Shown: positions 1 through 7,312 of the stretch, piece by piece
Layout: each line of letters starts with the position of its first letter
Numbering within the stretch: the first letter of the stretch is position 1
NCBI GenBank assembly: GCA_019973155.2
Contig: BPQB01000216.1
Location: forward strand, 1-10,954
Source: Phanerochaete sordida
Taxonomy: Eukaryota > Basidiomycota > Agaricomycetes > Polyporales > Phanerochaetaceae
DNA length: 10,954 nucleotides
Direction: 5' to 3'
Position numbers and translations under genes: made by a program
The notes under the pieces: generated by a model
Seen by the model: only the letters and a program-made list of their open reading frames with translations
The model's database searches: none
Told to the model about the DNA's origin: nothing

Positions 1-744
1 ATAGGACAAAAGCATCAGGAAAGGCCATTTAATTGTAAATTAGGCTTCAAAATGTCCAATAGAGCAATTCACATTGAATGATCTTTGGAACACAACTAAT
101 TAACATATGGGGTTTTTCCAGATGTAGTTATTTGCAAGCATGTGGCAGATAGCGGGTTCCGTTCCCGCTTCATATCTTGACATAGGGGGAGTGATATTCA
201 TCTTAATTACTGGGCAGATCAGTGAGTGCCAGCTGCTCGACGCCTACCAGAGGTAGGTGCCCAATTTTATTTGGGCAATGCGGCCCGTGCTGATAAATTT
301 CAGGAATCGCTTTTGACGGTAAAGCAGTGTTTGCTGGAGGCTGGGAAAACAACTTTCAAGCTGTCACTGTGTGTACAACTCCTGCGTTGACTGCTCCAGC
401 TGTGTATCTAACAAGAGAACTCCCTACAATCTGAAGCAAATGACCATGCCCACCATGCCAGCCAATCTCCTCGCCAGTGCCCCTTTTTTGGACTTGCTCA
501 GAGTGGGCCGTAGCGCATAGCGCTCGGCGGGTACGATTTCTTCTCTTTCACTTACATTGCTCTTTACAATACATTAAATCCAAATCTACACACACAATCA
601 GGAAAATAAAAGCAGGCTGTTTTCAAGAATTTGTTTGAAATCTATTAATCTCCTCTGGGGGCAGTTATTATGAAATGACAGAAGCAGCAGTGTTGCAAGT
701 CTAAATGTCTCATAAATGCATGTGCAAAGAAGATCACTGATGAT
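1..744. other. Left flank, no confident gene
   Basis: I see no recognisable gene here. On the plus strand there is an intron-like segment at 253-303 (donor GTAGGT, branch-like GCTGAT, acceptor TTTCAG). It is followed by two overlapping open frames: one covers about 303-434 (stop TGA at 432) and the other about 323-520 (stop TAG). Neither has a convincing start or a family match that I recognise. The sequence at 144-165 forms a small hairpin (GCGGG/CCCGC around a 7-nt loop) that superficially resembles a tRNA T-arm but has no tRNA around it. The far end of the minus-strand hAT relic may extend into this region beyond recognition. Confidence 0.4.
303..520 (+). other. Possible exon(s) of an unknown gene
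   Basis: Two alternative frames stay open after a candidate acceptor at 301-303. The first reads GIAFDGKAVFAGGWENNFQA and continues to a TGA at 432-434. The second starts near 323, passes a Cys-rich patch (CVDCSSC), continues with NLKQMTMPTMPANLL and ends at a TAG near 518-520. Both look more protein-like than random sequence, but they overlap and cannot both be main reading frames. No domain is recognised. This may be the remains of a plus-strand gene whose 5' part lies left of the window, or chance. Confidence 0.2.
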
Positions 745-765
745 GGAGAAGGTGACTTTATGGAG

Positions 766-827
766 TTGTGAGGAGGATAAGGCAGTCAGGGATGAGGGGT
801 GCGTGATAACCAACATGTACTACTGAC
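766..827 (-). other. hAT intron with mutated 3' splice site
   Basis: Donor GTCAGT follows the codons for KMILVK. A CTGAC branch-like sequence lies at 789-785. The expected join is to LHKVTFSIIS, which begins at 765. The last two intron bases are AA (767-766) where AG is required, so the acceptor CACAG has become CACAA. The length (62 nt) matches the other introns of this relic. Confidence 0.65.
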
Positions 828-1973
828 CTTGACTAATATCATCTTGGTGGGATAGACTTTTTTGAGCAAATCCGCCTGCTCAGCCTCTGCCAACGCCAGT
901 AGCTCGTTAACAAGACCATTAGCACTATCGTCCTTCCTGTCTTCTTCTTTGTCCAGCCCCAAATACTGGTCTCCACCATGATTCTCAAGCTCTAGCCCCT
1001 CGGCCAACTCCTGCAATATCTGCTCTGCCTTGTCCAGCATCTCGTCCTTCTTCTTTGTCTCAACGTCAAATGGTTGAAGCACACTCTTTGCGCACAGGTT
1101 GACAATGTGGGCAAAGCAGCGCCTGCGGTTTGCAGTTTCAGAGAACAACTTGACGTGATTCTGCAGCGCATTGATCATGGTTTCAACACTGCGTTATCTG
1201 CGGCCACAGCAAGTAACTGAAAGCTTACTGTGAGTATTATGTTTGCTCCACAATTGCAAAGAGCATGCTCACTTTCTTCTTGATACCGAAGTGGTTGAGG
1301 ATCTTGACAAATGCGTCAGCTAATGCCTCACCCGTGTGCAACTCTGCTATCTCGACAACATCCAGCAGAAAGCTCAATGGTGTTCCCTCGTGATGCAAGT
1401 GCACGGAAAACGCCATAAGGGCCTTGTGGTTCAGAGAAGTCTATGCGTCGACGGTGAAGTTAAGCTTGCCGTCAAAATCCTGCAGGTACGTCAGTGAACT
1501 GCTGTATAGCCTTCAACTAACGCTAAATATGTACATGTACATGCAGCATTTGCGCAATGCAACCACAAATACGTGCAAAGACCTTCTTGGCATCATGCAA
1601 AATGGTCAAGGGTGACTGTATGTAGTATTATGGTCTTCCAGTCTTCATAGCTTCAGAAAGCCACAGTCTTTGACAATGTTGTAGGGCCATTTGTCCTCCA
1701 CAACCCAGCGCACAACTTTAGCCCTATATACAGCATCAGTACAACTAGCAAGACACAGAATGTCAACGGCACAGGCAAGATGAACCGTGTCTCTATCAAA
1801 GTTAACTGTGGTGTTGAGTACCTCACCTTCCCCTTCTCCATTTGCACAAACACTGATATAAGCTTGCTTGTCCGTAGGTATTGCTTAAGCAGCAGACGGG
1901 CCTCTAGAGCGTCGGCGTAGTGTGCGAGGGCATACTCAAGAGCCATAGTGTCGCTGCCCTTGGTACCGTTACC

Positions 1974-2144
1974 TCAGAGAACGCAAGTCTTCAAGTGATT
2001 GCAAAGACTGCTTGTTGATGTGCGATCGGCCTTTTCGAGCCAGCGCTTAGCATAACCTTTGCAGCCAGGTGCTGTGCAGTGGAACCGGTGAGCGCAACAG
2101 CCCTCTTGCTTGATGATTTCAACTTTGGCCTTGAAAAAGGCTTA
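1974..2144 (-). other. BED-like zinc finger segment of the hAT relic
   Basis: Open minus-strand frame beginning after the TAA at 2144 and ending at the TGA at 1976. It starts AFFKAKVEII, then has a CTAPGC pair and, about 30 residues later, NHLKTC. The spacing (Cys-x4-Cys, then His-x4-Cys) is that of the BED-type DNA-binding finger found at the N-terminus of many hAT transposases. All four presumed metal ligands are kept although the stretch is bracketed by stop codons, so this part decayed less than its surroundings. An alternative reading as an independent zinc-finger gene is unlikely, because no start codon or promoter is evident. Confidence 0.75.
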
Positions 2145-3453
2145 GAATGCTGACCTCCGCTTCTTCTTCATCTTTGCTGTTATCCACATTGGCTAGGTGG
2201 GTGTTCTCTGAGTGTTGTGTATGTTTGTTACACTCACCAAGCTCCTTCTCTTCATCTACTTCAGGTGCATCCATCTCAATGATATCATTGTGGTCTTCAT
2301 CCCCAGAAATGTCTTCAACTGTAGAACACCGTGAGGCCTAGGACATCTACGAGATGCTGTGACAGTCACTGCCATGGTCTGGAGTGGTCAGCGGCACATG
2401 GCTCGTAGCAATGGAAGTGTCGTCAGAAGAGGTTGGGGAGCTACTTCTTTGAGGGCGAAGCTTCTTGGCAACATCCTTACTCTTAGTAGAGATATTAGAT
2501 GCCTTGCACTTGAGACTCTGTATGGTTTTCTTTGCAGCAGACACAATACTGCTGCCCTTCGCCATGGTCTCAAGCCCAAGGCGGCTGTATGCTCTTGCTC
2601 GCACAGGCACAACACTTTTTGCAAGCGCTGCAGGCATGCCACGTGGTGGAACTCAAAACTGTATAGTCAATCAATGTCCCAGCCCAGGGCCTTGACTCAA
2701 AGGCCACGCGCATGTGCACGTCATAGGTTTAACTAGCACTCATCAAGCTTATGTTGGCCAATAATGTAATAAATTCTGTAAATTCGCTGTAATGGTTTTT
2801 AATAATCCGCTGCATATGTTGCAACCCATATGTATAGCTTGGAAGACAATATGTGGCCCAGGGATCATCAAGAAATCCAAATACGGAATCAAGTGGTACT
2901 GCTTAGCAAAAGGTGCCATGTTTAACGAGCGCAATAAGGGGTGGTTCAGGTGCGCAGGTGTGCCAGTATGTATACCTCTACCCCAGCCCCCCAACACCCC
3001 TCTATGACACCGCCAAAAGGATACGCTACCCTTGCCATGCACTGGATATTAGAACAGCTATAAGGGTGATCATCCTCTATAAATGCACCTCTGGTTAACC
3101 AATGTGATACTATGCAGAAACATGTTTAAGATACCACAAATCCTTCTCCCCCCTTATCGTGTCAGATGCTTAGCTCTTGCAATCTCCTTGATGTAGATTG
3201 TCAGTGTGCAGGTTACAAAGAATAATATGAAGGCCTTATGATAGTCCAAGTAATGTACGTGTACAAAACAAAACAAATAGTAGATACTCAGTAGCATAAA
3301 CATTAGGCTTAAAATATAGAGTGCCTTGCACCTACCAGAAGCCTGTTACAAATGATAACATGGTACATACATTAGAAGACTTGTTTGTACAACAACAGCT
3401 TGTAACAGGGTGCCAAAGATGTGGCTGTCCAGTGAATGCCAGAAGACGCTTAG

Positions 3454-3612
3454 TCTGGTGTGACAAGGAACATTAATGCATTGTACCACTATTGCTATTA
3501 CTCGCTTCATGTGTGTTATCTTTTGGCCAGAGGAATATCAGGAGGCAGTTACTCTGGTGTGCCAAGTGGCAGCAGTACATTATTATGGCACCAAGGCTAT
3601 TATTCACTTCAT
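3454..3612 (+). repeat. Imperfect duplication, 99-bp spacing
   Basis: Copy A is 3454-3510 and copy B is 3553-3612. Both begin TCTGGTGTG and end with a TATTA-TC-CTTCAT pattern, and the starts are exactly 99 bp apart. A single plus-strand frame (stop TGA at about 3655) runs through both. Translated, the copies read SGVTRNINALYHYCYYSLH and SGVPSGSSTLLWHQGYYSLH, so the spacing is a whole number of codons and the YYSLH end is shared. The middle is strongly diverged. No start codon, intron structure or known domain supports a working gene. Confidence 0.6.
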
Positions 3613-3807
3613 ACTAGCTCTATCTTGCATGAAAACATGTATCTAGCATATTGTTGACACAGGACTTGGGTCGGAGCGCCTATCTGAGCCACTATATCTA
3701 TACAAAGCATGTGCTAAGGGTCCACAAATATTTTCGGAATTTACTGGAATTTATTCGAAGCTACAGAGTCCTTTGAGGCCAAAGAGGTGTGCATGGGCCA
3801 GAGCACA

Positions 3808-3833
3808 TGATATGCACGTGATATGCACGTGAT
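3808..3833. repeat. Tandem 11-bp repeat with two CACGTG E-boxes
   Basis: The unit TGATATGCACG occurs twice head to tail and is followed by TGAT. The junctions create two perfect CACGTG palindromes at 3815-3820 and 3826-3831, spaced 11 bp, close to one helical turn. CACGTG is the classic E-box bound by bHLH factors in fungi. There is no gene start nearby (the next is 5179), so a regulatory role is only a possibility. Confidence 0.7.
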
Positions 3834-3975
3834 TGATGCCATCAAACATGCTGAAAGTCTATACAGACGTGTCAAAGGGTGTTGCATTGCTCAAAACACG
3901 AAAAGAAACGCCAAAAACACGTTCAACGCTGTTTTATTCATGTTTTGGCCATTATTGCTGACGAAGTAATTTTAG

Positions 3976-4018
3976 GTACGCGAAAATCCACCCCTTGACA
4001 GGTGGGATTTTCGCGTAC
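3976..4018. repeat. Strong hairpin, 14-bp perfect stem
   Basis: GTACGCGAAAATCC at 3976-3989 pairs perfectly with GGATTTTCGCGTAC at 4005-4018. Past a single bulged G, ACC (3990-3992) pairs with GGT (4001-4003), leaving an 8-nt loop. The arms are GC-mixed and contain CGCG. This may be a small fold-back element, a transposon terminus pair or a transcribed structure. No gene is adjacent. Confidence 0.85.
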
Positions 4019-4039
4019 GTAAATCCAGATCGTAAGCAT

Positions 4040-4065
4040 TGAGCGCTTGAGCTCCAGAGCGCTCA
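4040..4065. repeat. Hairpin, 8-bp stem
   Basis: TGAGCGCT at 4040-4047 pairs with AGCGCTCA at 4058-4065 around a 10-nt loop that contains GAGCTC. It lies 21 bp to the right of the larger hairpin at 3976-4018, so the two may belong to one structured element. Confidence 0.75.
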
Positions 4066-4612
4066 GCATTTATTGGCTTGTCCAGAAGTGTATACAGCCT
4101 CCTAGGCCTAGATAAAATTCCGGAAAATCTGAAACTATTCTGAGGCCTGCTATAGGGTGTATAGATGGGCCTGAGAATGATGGTACTTGCCATATATGGA
4201 ACATGATTTGATAACTGCGGAAAAGACCTCAGATTCACAGTTTTGCCCATTTTGGCAATTGTAGCAGGCATAGACTCTCAATAAATCCCACATAAATGCA
4301 TTTATATTACATTGCACTCCTATACATATGTTCAAGATAGCAGTAATGCAATGTTACTGTGTTTCAAGCCGAGAATGCGCAGACCTTCGGAAAATATATT
4401 ACAATTGTATATCCTGCCAATCTGCCCTCTAAGCTGAGTAGAGTGTGTTTAGCTCACTCTATCATAGCCTCTACATATGCTTTGTATAGATTCAAGATGC
4501 CCAAGGCCTTTGCAAAGCGCGGTACTGGCACTTGTTGCCAAAGTTTGGCTGAGCGCCTGTTGAGCGCCTAGTTGCAAACTTTGTGCCACATTATCATAGC
4601 TTTGGACAATTA

Positions 4613-4631
4613 GTATAAACAACTTTTATAC
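4613..4631. repeat. Small AT-rich hairpin
   Basis: GTATAAA at 4613-4619 pairs with TTTATAC at 4625-4631 across a 5-nt loop. Short, AT-rich inverted repeats are common by chance; recorded for completeness. Confidence 0.5.
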
Positions 4632-4887
4632 ATCACTGGAATCCTCTCACTGAGCTCTACAAGTTGGTATAGTCATCATCTTGATGTGGCCACTTTTGAG
4701 GAAGCTCATTGGCTGGCCTGCATTGGTGGCCATGCAAGCGCCCATAGTTACTCTGCTCTGTACTGGTGTACAGTGAGCAAGGTCATTACAGGAGTGTTAC
4801 CATAGTGTAGAGGGATGTCTGAACTATACATCAGCCCATTATGAAGACTGCATAGTGAGTGCATGAGGCTAAATAAATCTGACAAGT

Positions 4888-4941
4888 TTCAATACAAATT
4901 TTCTAATGGATTGAAGCGGAGCCTGAAATGTTTGTATTGAA
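4888..4941. repeat. 11-bp inverted repeat upstream of the 5179 gene
   Basis: TTCAATACAAA at 4888-4898 is the exact reverse complement of TTTGTATTGAA at 4931-4941, with a 32-nt spacer. It ends about 240 bp before the proposed start at 5179. It could be a dyad binding site, the arms of a tiny insertion, or chance. Confidence 0.7.
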
Positions 4942-5178
4942 GTAAGCCAGGAAGTTCCCACGCATTGGGCAGAAATCCGTTCCGGTGCAGAAAACCCTCC
5001 AAAGTCCTGGGTGTAAGAACGATTATTCATTTCATTCAGAAATCGTAATGTTGCGAGGGCTATCCAGTGTCAGCTGGCAGCAATCAGGTGTGTTCATGTA
5101 CCCTGCAATGCTCGGAATGAGCTTAATTTGGCTATCAGTTATAGCAAACAAGTCACAAAGCTGACAGAGGTCGTTGGC

Positions 5179-6844
5179 ATGCTTTTGTAAGCTATTCTGC
5201 ACCATAGATGCCACAGTGGACTCATTTACCTCACTCAGGACTCACCTACACGGCATTGCAGCCACTGTTGCTGGTCAGGCACCTGCTGCTGGAGCGGTCA
5301 GAGCACCTGCCACGCGCTGCGCTCTCGACCCGAACAAGTACAAGGCCGTCAAGTTCTTCAAGAAGAAGAGCTTCTTCAACTTCTGCAAGGCCAAGCTTCA
5401 CGGAAGTACCAACCCTACTGAAGGTGACACTGACAAATCTAAAGGTGAATACAAGAATATCTGTGACATCCTCGAGCACTACGACGGCTCCCCATACAAG
5501 TCCGAAGAGATCATGCGGGTCACTAAGATGCTCAAGCATGGCTTCATCAAAGTTGATGTGTCGCGCAACATTCCGCCGCCTGCTCGATGGGCTACGCACG
5601 CTCAGGAAAGCCATTGCCAAACCGTCTTTGCCATTCTCTATGCCAAGCACCCTGAGATTGCAGATTGTGAAGATGACTGGGAGGCCAAGCAGCTCGCCAT
5701 TGAATGCTACTTGCACTACCGCCAGCATCACACTTGGCCCAAGTTTTGGGCCACCTCAAAGCCCGTCCCCTCGCCGTGTCGCATCAAATCCGAGTCTCGT
5801 GCAGCGAGCGCCATTCTGCAGGCACCTCCTGTTGGCGGTCATGACACTCAGCTGACCGACACAGATGTTGCCAACAACGCCAACGAGAACGCTGCACCTG
5901 GCTCGCTCCCTTCAGCAAGTCCGATGATGCTTCTTCCGAGGGCTCAAACAAGTGTTCCGCGCCTATCGTGACTGCAAAAGCTCGCTGCGCTGCGAAGAAG
6001 GCGAAGCTTGGAGTCCTGATCGAGGGCGGGAATGCGAACACAATGTGAGTGCCAGCACCTTCGAGCCTGCTGTAACGCTTACTCAGGTCACTGATCAGTC
6101 TCGCAGTGACACAGTCAACGGCCGGACTCCCCAATGTGAACGCCAATCCGCCAGTCAGCTTCATAGCTACCAGTATTATGCCGACCAACTCTTCTGACAT
6201 GGACCGAGCTCCTTCATTGACACCACCATCCCCTTCTGCGTCTGTCACTCCTATCCCTGGCACCAGCTCCAATAGCTTGACAGCGAACGAGGATGCCGCT
6301 GCTCTACAAAACTCGGAGAGCGCGCTCGCGGTAACCACTACCAATATGGCGGGTCACGCAGGTGACGTTCCTGACTTGGCGCGTGCTGAGTCAGTCTCCA
6401 CAGCCAGCTCATCGAGCACTCCCACACTGACTGTAGCTCATACAGTCGACACAACGTCAGCAGGGAACGCAGCGGCAGCGGCTAACACCCACGACATACC
6501 AGTGAATGTGACTGGAGAAAGAGTCACATACACATACACAGGCTTGACATACACTAACTTCTGTCGTAGGACTTACTATCGCGACGCGTGGCTGGCGGAG
6601 AACCTCACCGAAGACGTGTCGGCCTTCGAGGCTCACTGGAAGACCTTGAAGCAGGCCGAGAAGAAGGTATGTACCCTGCAGACACTTTCTTGTATTTTGC
6701 TGATGATTTTACCTTGACTCTCACAGGTATTCAATAACCTCACCGCAAAGGAGGTAAGTCAGGGCTTGCTCGTCAAGAGGTCTCGTAGCTAACCTCTACA
6801 TCTAGAAGCGGAAGCGGCAGAAGAACAGCGCCGAGCGTGTTTAG
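5179..6844 (+). CDS. Lineage-specific protein, HMG-box-like C-terminus
   Basis: I do not recognise the family. Proposed exons: 5179-5186, 5239-6044 (with a frame change near 5850-5915), 6087-6666, 6727-6753 and 6806-6844, giving about 485 residues. The start is chosen because the open frame from 5239 has no early ATG, whereas ATG at 5179 plus a 52-nt intron (GTAAGC to CTCAG) enters that frame. The N-terminal half is Lys-rich (YKAVKFFKKKSFFNFCKAKL) and then globular and charged, with DDWEAKQLAIECYLHY. The middle is Ser/Thr/Ala/Pro-rich and probably disordered. The end (FEAHWKTLKQAEKKVFNN, then LTAKEKRKR) resembles the last two helices of an HMG box and is very basic, suggesting a nuclear, possibly DNA-binding protein. 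That is inference from pattern only. It may be a pseudogene if the frame change is real. Confidence 0.6.
5187..5238 (+). other. Proposed first intron after a two-codon mini-exon
   Basis: Donor GTAAGC lies directly after ATGCTTTT and the acceptor is TCACTCAG. The length of 52 nt fits the other introns here. Splicing completes TTG and moves the reading from the ATG into the long open frame (MLL, then THLHG). The alternative is a start in an exon farther upstream. Confidence 0.5.
5845..5915 (+). other. Frame change inside the 5179 gene
   Basis: Left of this interval the protein-like frame reads TDTDVANNANENAAPG. Right of it the protein-like frame is one base earlier and reads FSKSDDASSEGSNK. 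The second frame is closed to the left by a TGA at 5842-5844, so the switch must occur between there and about 5915. A one-base deletion is the simplest cause. An intron with a weak donor (for example GTCTCG at 5794 to CACAG at 5864, 71 nt, correct phase) would also restore the frame but would remove native-looking sequence. Confidence 0.6.
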
Positions 6845-6903
6845 TAAGTTGATACATTGCGTGGCTGCATTCGCTACACTACTAACCAAACCCCGTCACG
6901 CAG
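6844..6903 (+). other. Intron-like segment splitting the stop codon
   Basis: GTAAGT begins at 6844, the G of the TAG stop at 6842-6844. A consensus ACTAAC branch sequence and a CACGCAG acceptor end the 60-nt segment. If it is spliced, TA joins G and TAG is remade; if it is not, the genomic TAG is used. Behind it the same phase stays open for 20 basic codons (LRVARWERR onward) to a TGA at 6965-6967. An ancestral CA|G codon turned into TA|G by one C-to-T change would explain why such a good intron sits exactly at the stop. Confidence 0.6.
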
Positions 6904-7102
6904 GCTTCGAGTTGCGCGCTGGGAACGGCGATGCGCGCGCGCGCGAGTTGACCAGCGGCTAATCTGACAGTAGTTCCTGGGCGCCGTCGAGCACAGTAGA
7001 CCTGGGTATATTCTGGTTTTTATTGATATGTACATTCGAGTAGATGCAGGTACAACGGCACGGGCGAGGTTGGTGGATAGAGGTAGATAGAATTTGCACG
7101 AA

Positions 7103-7108
7103 AATAAA
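7103..7108 (+). terminator. Possible polyadenylation signal AATAAA
   Basis: A perfect AATAAA lies about 260 bp after the stop codon of the left gene and about 400 bp before the next start. Fungal genes often lack a strict AATAAA, so this is only a plausible 3' end signal. Confidence 0.3.
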
Positions 7109-7312
7109 ATGTCGCAAATATCAGGGTACACCACAGTCCGAATTAGCTACTGAAATCTACAGAGTCGAGCGGAGTCTATCTGGGTCTGTCTCGGTAGACG
7201 CGTTTCTCACTGGGTGTCAATATGCAAACGGCTGTAAGACTACCACCTCGCGGGTAGCCGTCAAAGTTTTGGGCATACTTTCTGAACGTAAGGGGGTCTT
7301 GTCCTTTGAGCG

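Larger units (their letters stand above)
745..2565 (-). pseudogene. hAT transposase pseudogene with BED zinc finger
   Basis: An intact relative would be a nuclear transposase that binds element ends and cuts and pastes the transposon. The likely start is the ATG at 2565-2563 (MAKGSS); an in-frame ATG at 2637 is also possible. Five introns are inferred from conserved protein joins: 2193-2237, 1724-1785, 1480-1540, 1217-1272 and 766-827. For example, splicing at 1480-1540 joins AQMLH to DFDGKLNF. Lesions read on the coding strand: TAG at 2349 and 2340, TAA at 2144 where YAFFK is expected, TGA at 1976 just after the zinc finger, TAA at 1630 within GRP-YYI, and TAG at 1443 in place of the tryptophan of DAWTS. 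There are also frameshifts near 1648-1656 and 1184-1192, and a broken acceptor at 766-767. By analogy with Hermes, the first two catalytic aspartates are still readable (codons 1449-1447 and 1198-1196); the third acidic residue lies in the missing part. It cannot encode a working enzyme. Confidence 0.85.
745..2637 (-). mobile_element. Decayed hAT-superfamily DNA transposon relic
   Basis: On the minus strand the parts of a basidiomycete hAT transposase appear in the expected order. They are a Ser/Lys-rich N-terminal region (about 2565-2350), an acidic linker (about 2330-2150), a BED-like zinc finger (about 2140-1976), the linker containing EKGKVRYS (about 1840-1786), the AKVVRWVV block (about 1723-1660), the DFDGKLNFTVDA block (1479-1444), the ADNA block (about 1201-1190) and RCFAHIVNL (about 1130-1100). 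Reading stays recognisable to about 745 and is then lost. The C-terminal half, including the hAT dimerisation domain, is missing or too diverged to read. I could not identify terminal inverted repeats or an 8-bp target duplication, so the outer limits are approximate. Confidence 0.85.
2640..5178. other. Long non-coding stretch with repeats and hairpins
   Basis: No convincing gene was found in about 2.5 kb. Open frames are short, lack family features and overlap each other. The notable contents are listed separately: an imperfect duplication at 3454-3612, a tandem E-box repeat at 3808-3833, hairpins at 3976-4018, 4040-4065 and 4613-4631, and an inverted repeat at 4888-4941. The segment is moderately AT-rich and may be built from old, unrecognisable transposons. 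Confidence 0.6.

Noticed and set aside
144..165. T-arm-like hairpin suggesting a tRNA
   Set aside because: The loop (TTCCGTT) lacks the conserved TTCRA pattern, and no acceptor, D or anticodon stems can be placed around it.
598..816. 72-residue minus-strand open frame as an independent gene
   Set aside because: Its useful part (LHKVTFSIIS) is explained as an exon of the hAT relic; its first third is the preceding intron, and the rest is featureless.
2359..2736. Plus-strand open frame of 125 residues opposite the hAT N-terminus
   Set aside because: It is antisense to the recognisable Ser/Lys-rich hAT coding sequence and has no features of its own.
3972..4271. 99-residue minus-strand open frame
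   Set aside because: It runs through two hairpins, whose arms are translated as unrelated peptides, and shows no family feature.
5208..5855. 215-residue plus-strand open frame starting with a true ATG
   Set aside because: It is the Ser/Arg/Leu-rich shadow of the neighbouring frame, which has balanced composition and continues through conserved-looking exons.
5784..6344. 186-residue minus-strand open frame
   Set aside because: It is antisense to the Ser/Thr-rich part of the 5179 gene; long antisense frames are expected there from codon bias.
6931..6947. (CG)n run as a Z-DNA element
   Set aside because: It is short and, if the extended reading is correct, is simply Arg/Ala codons of an ancestral C-terminal tail.
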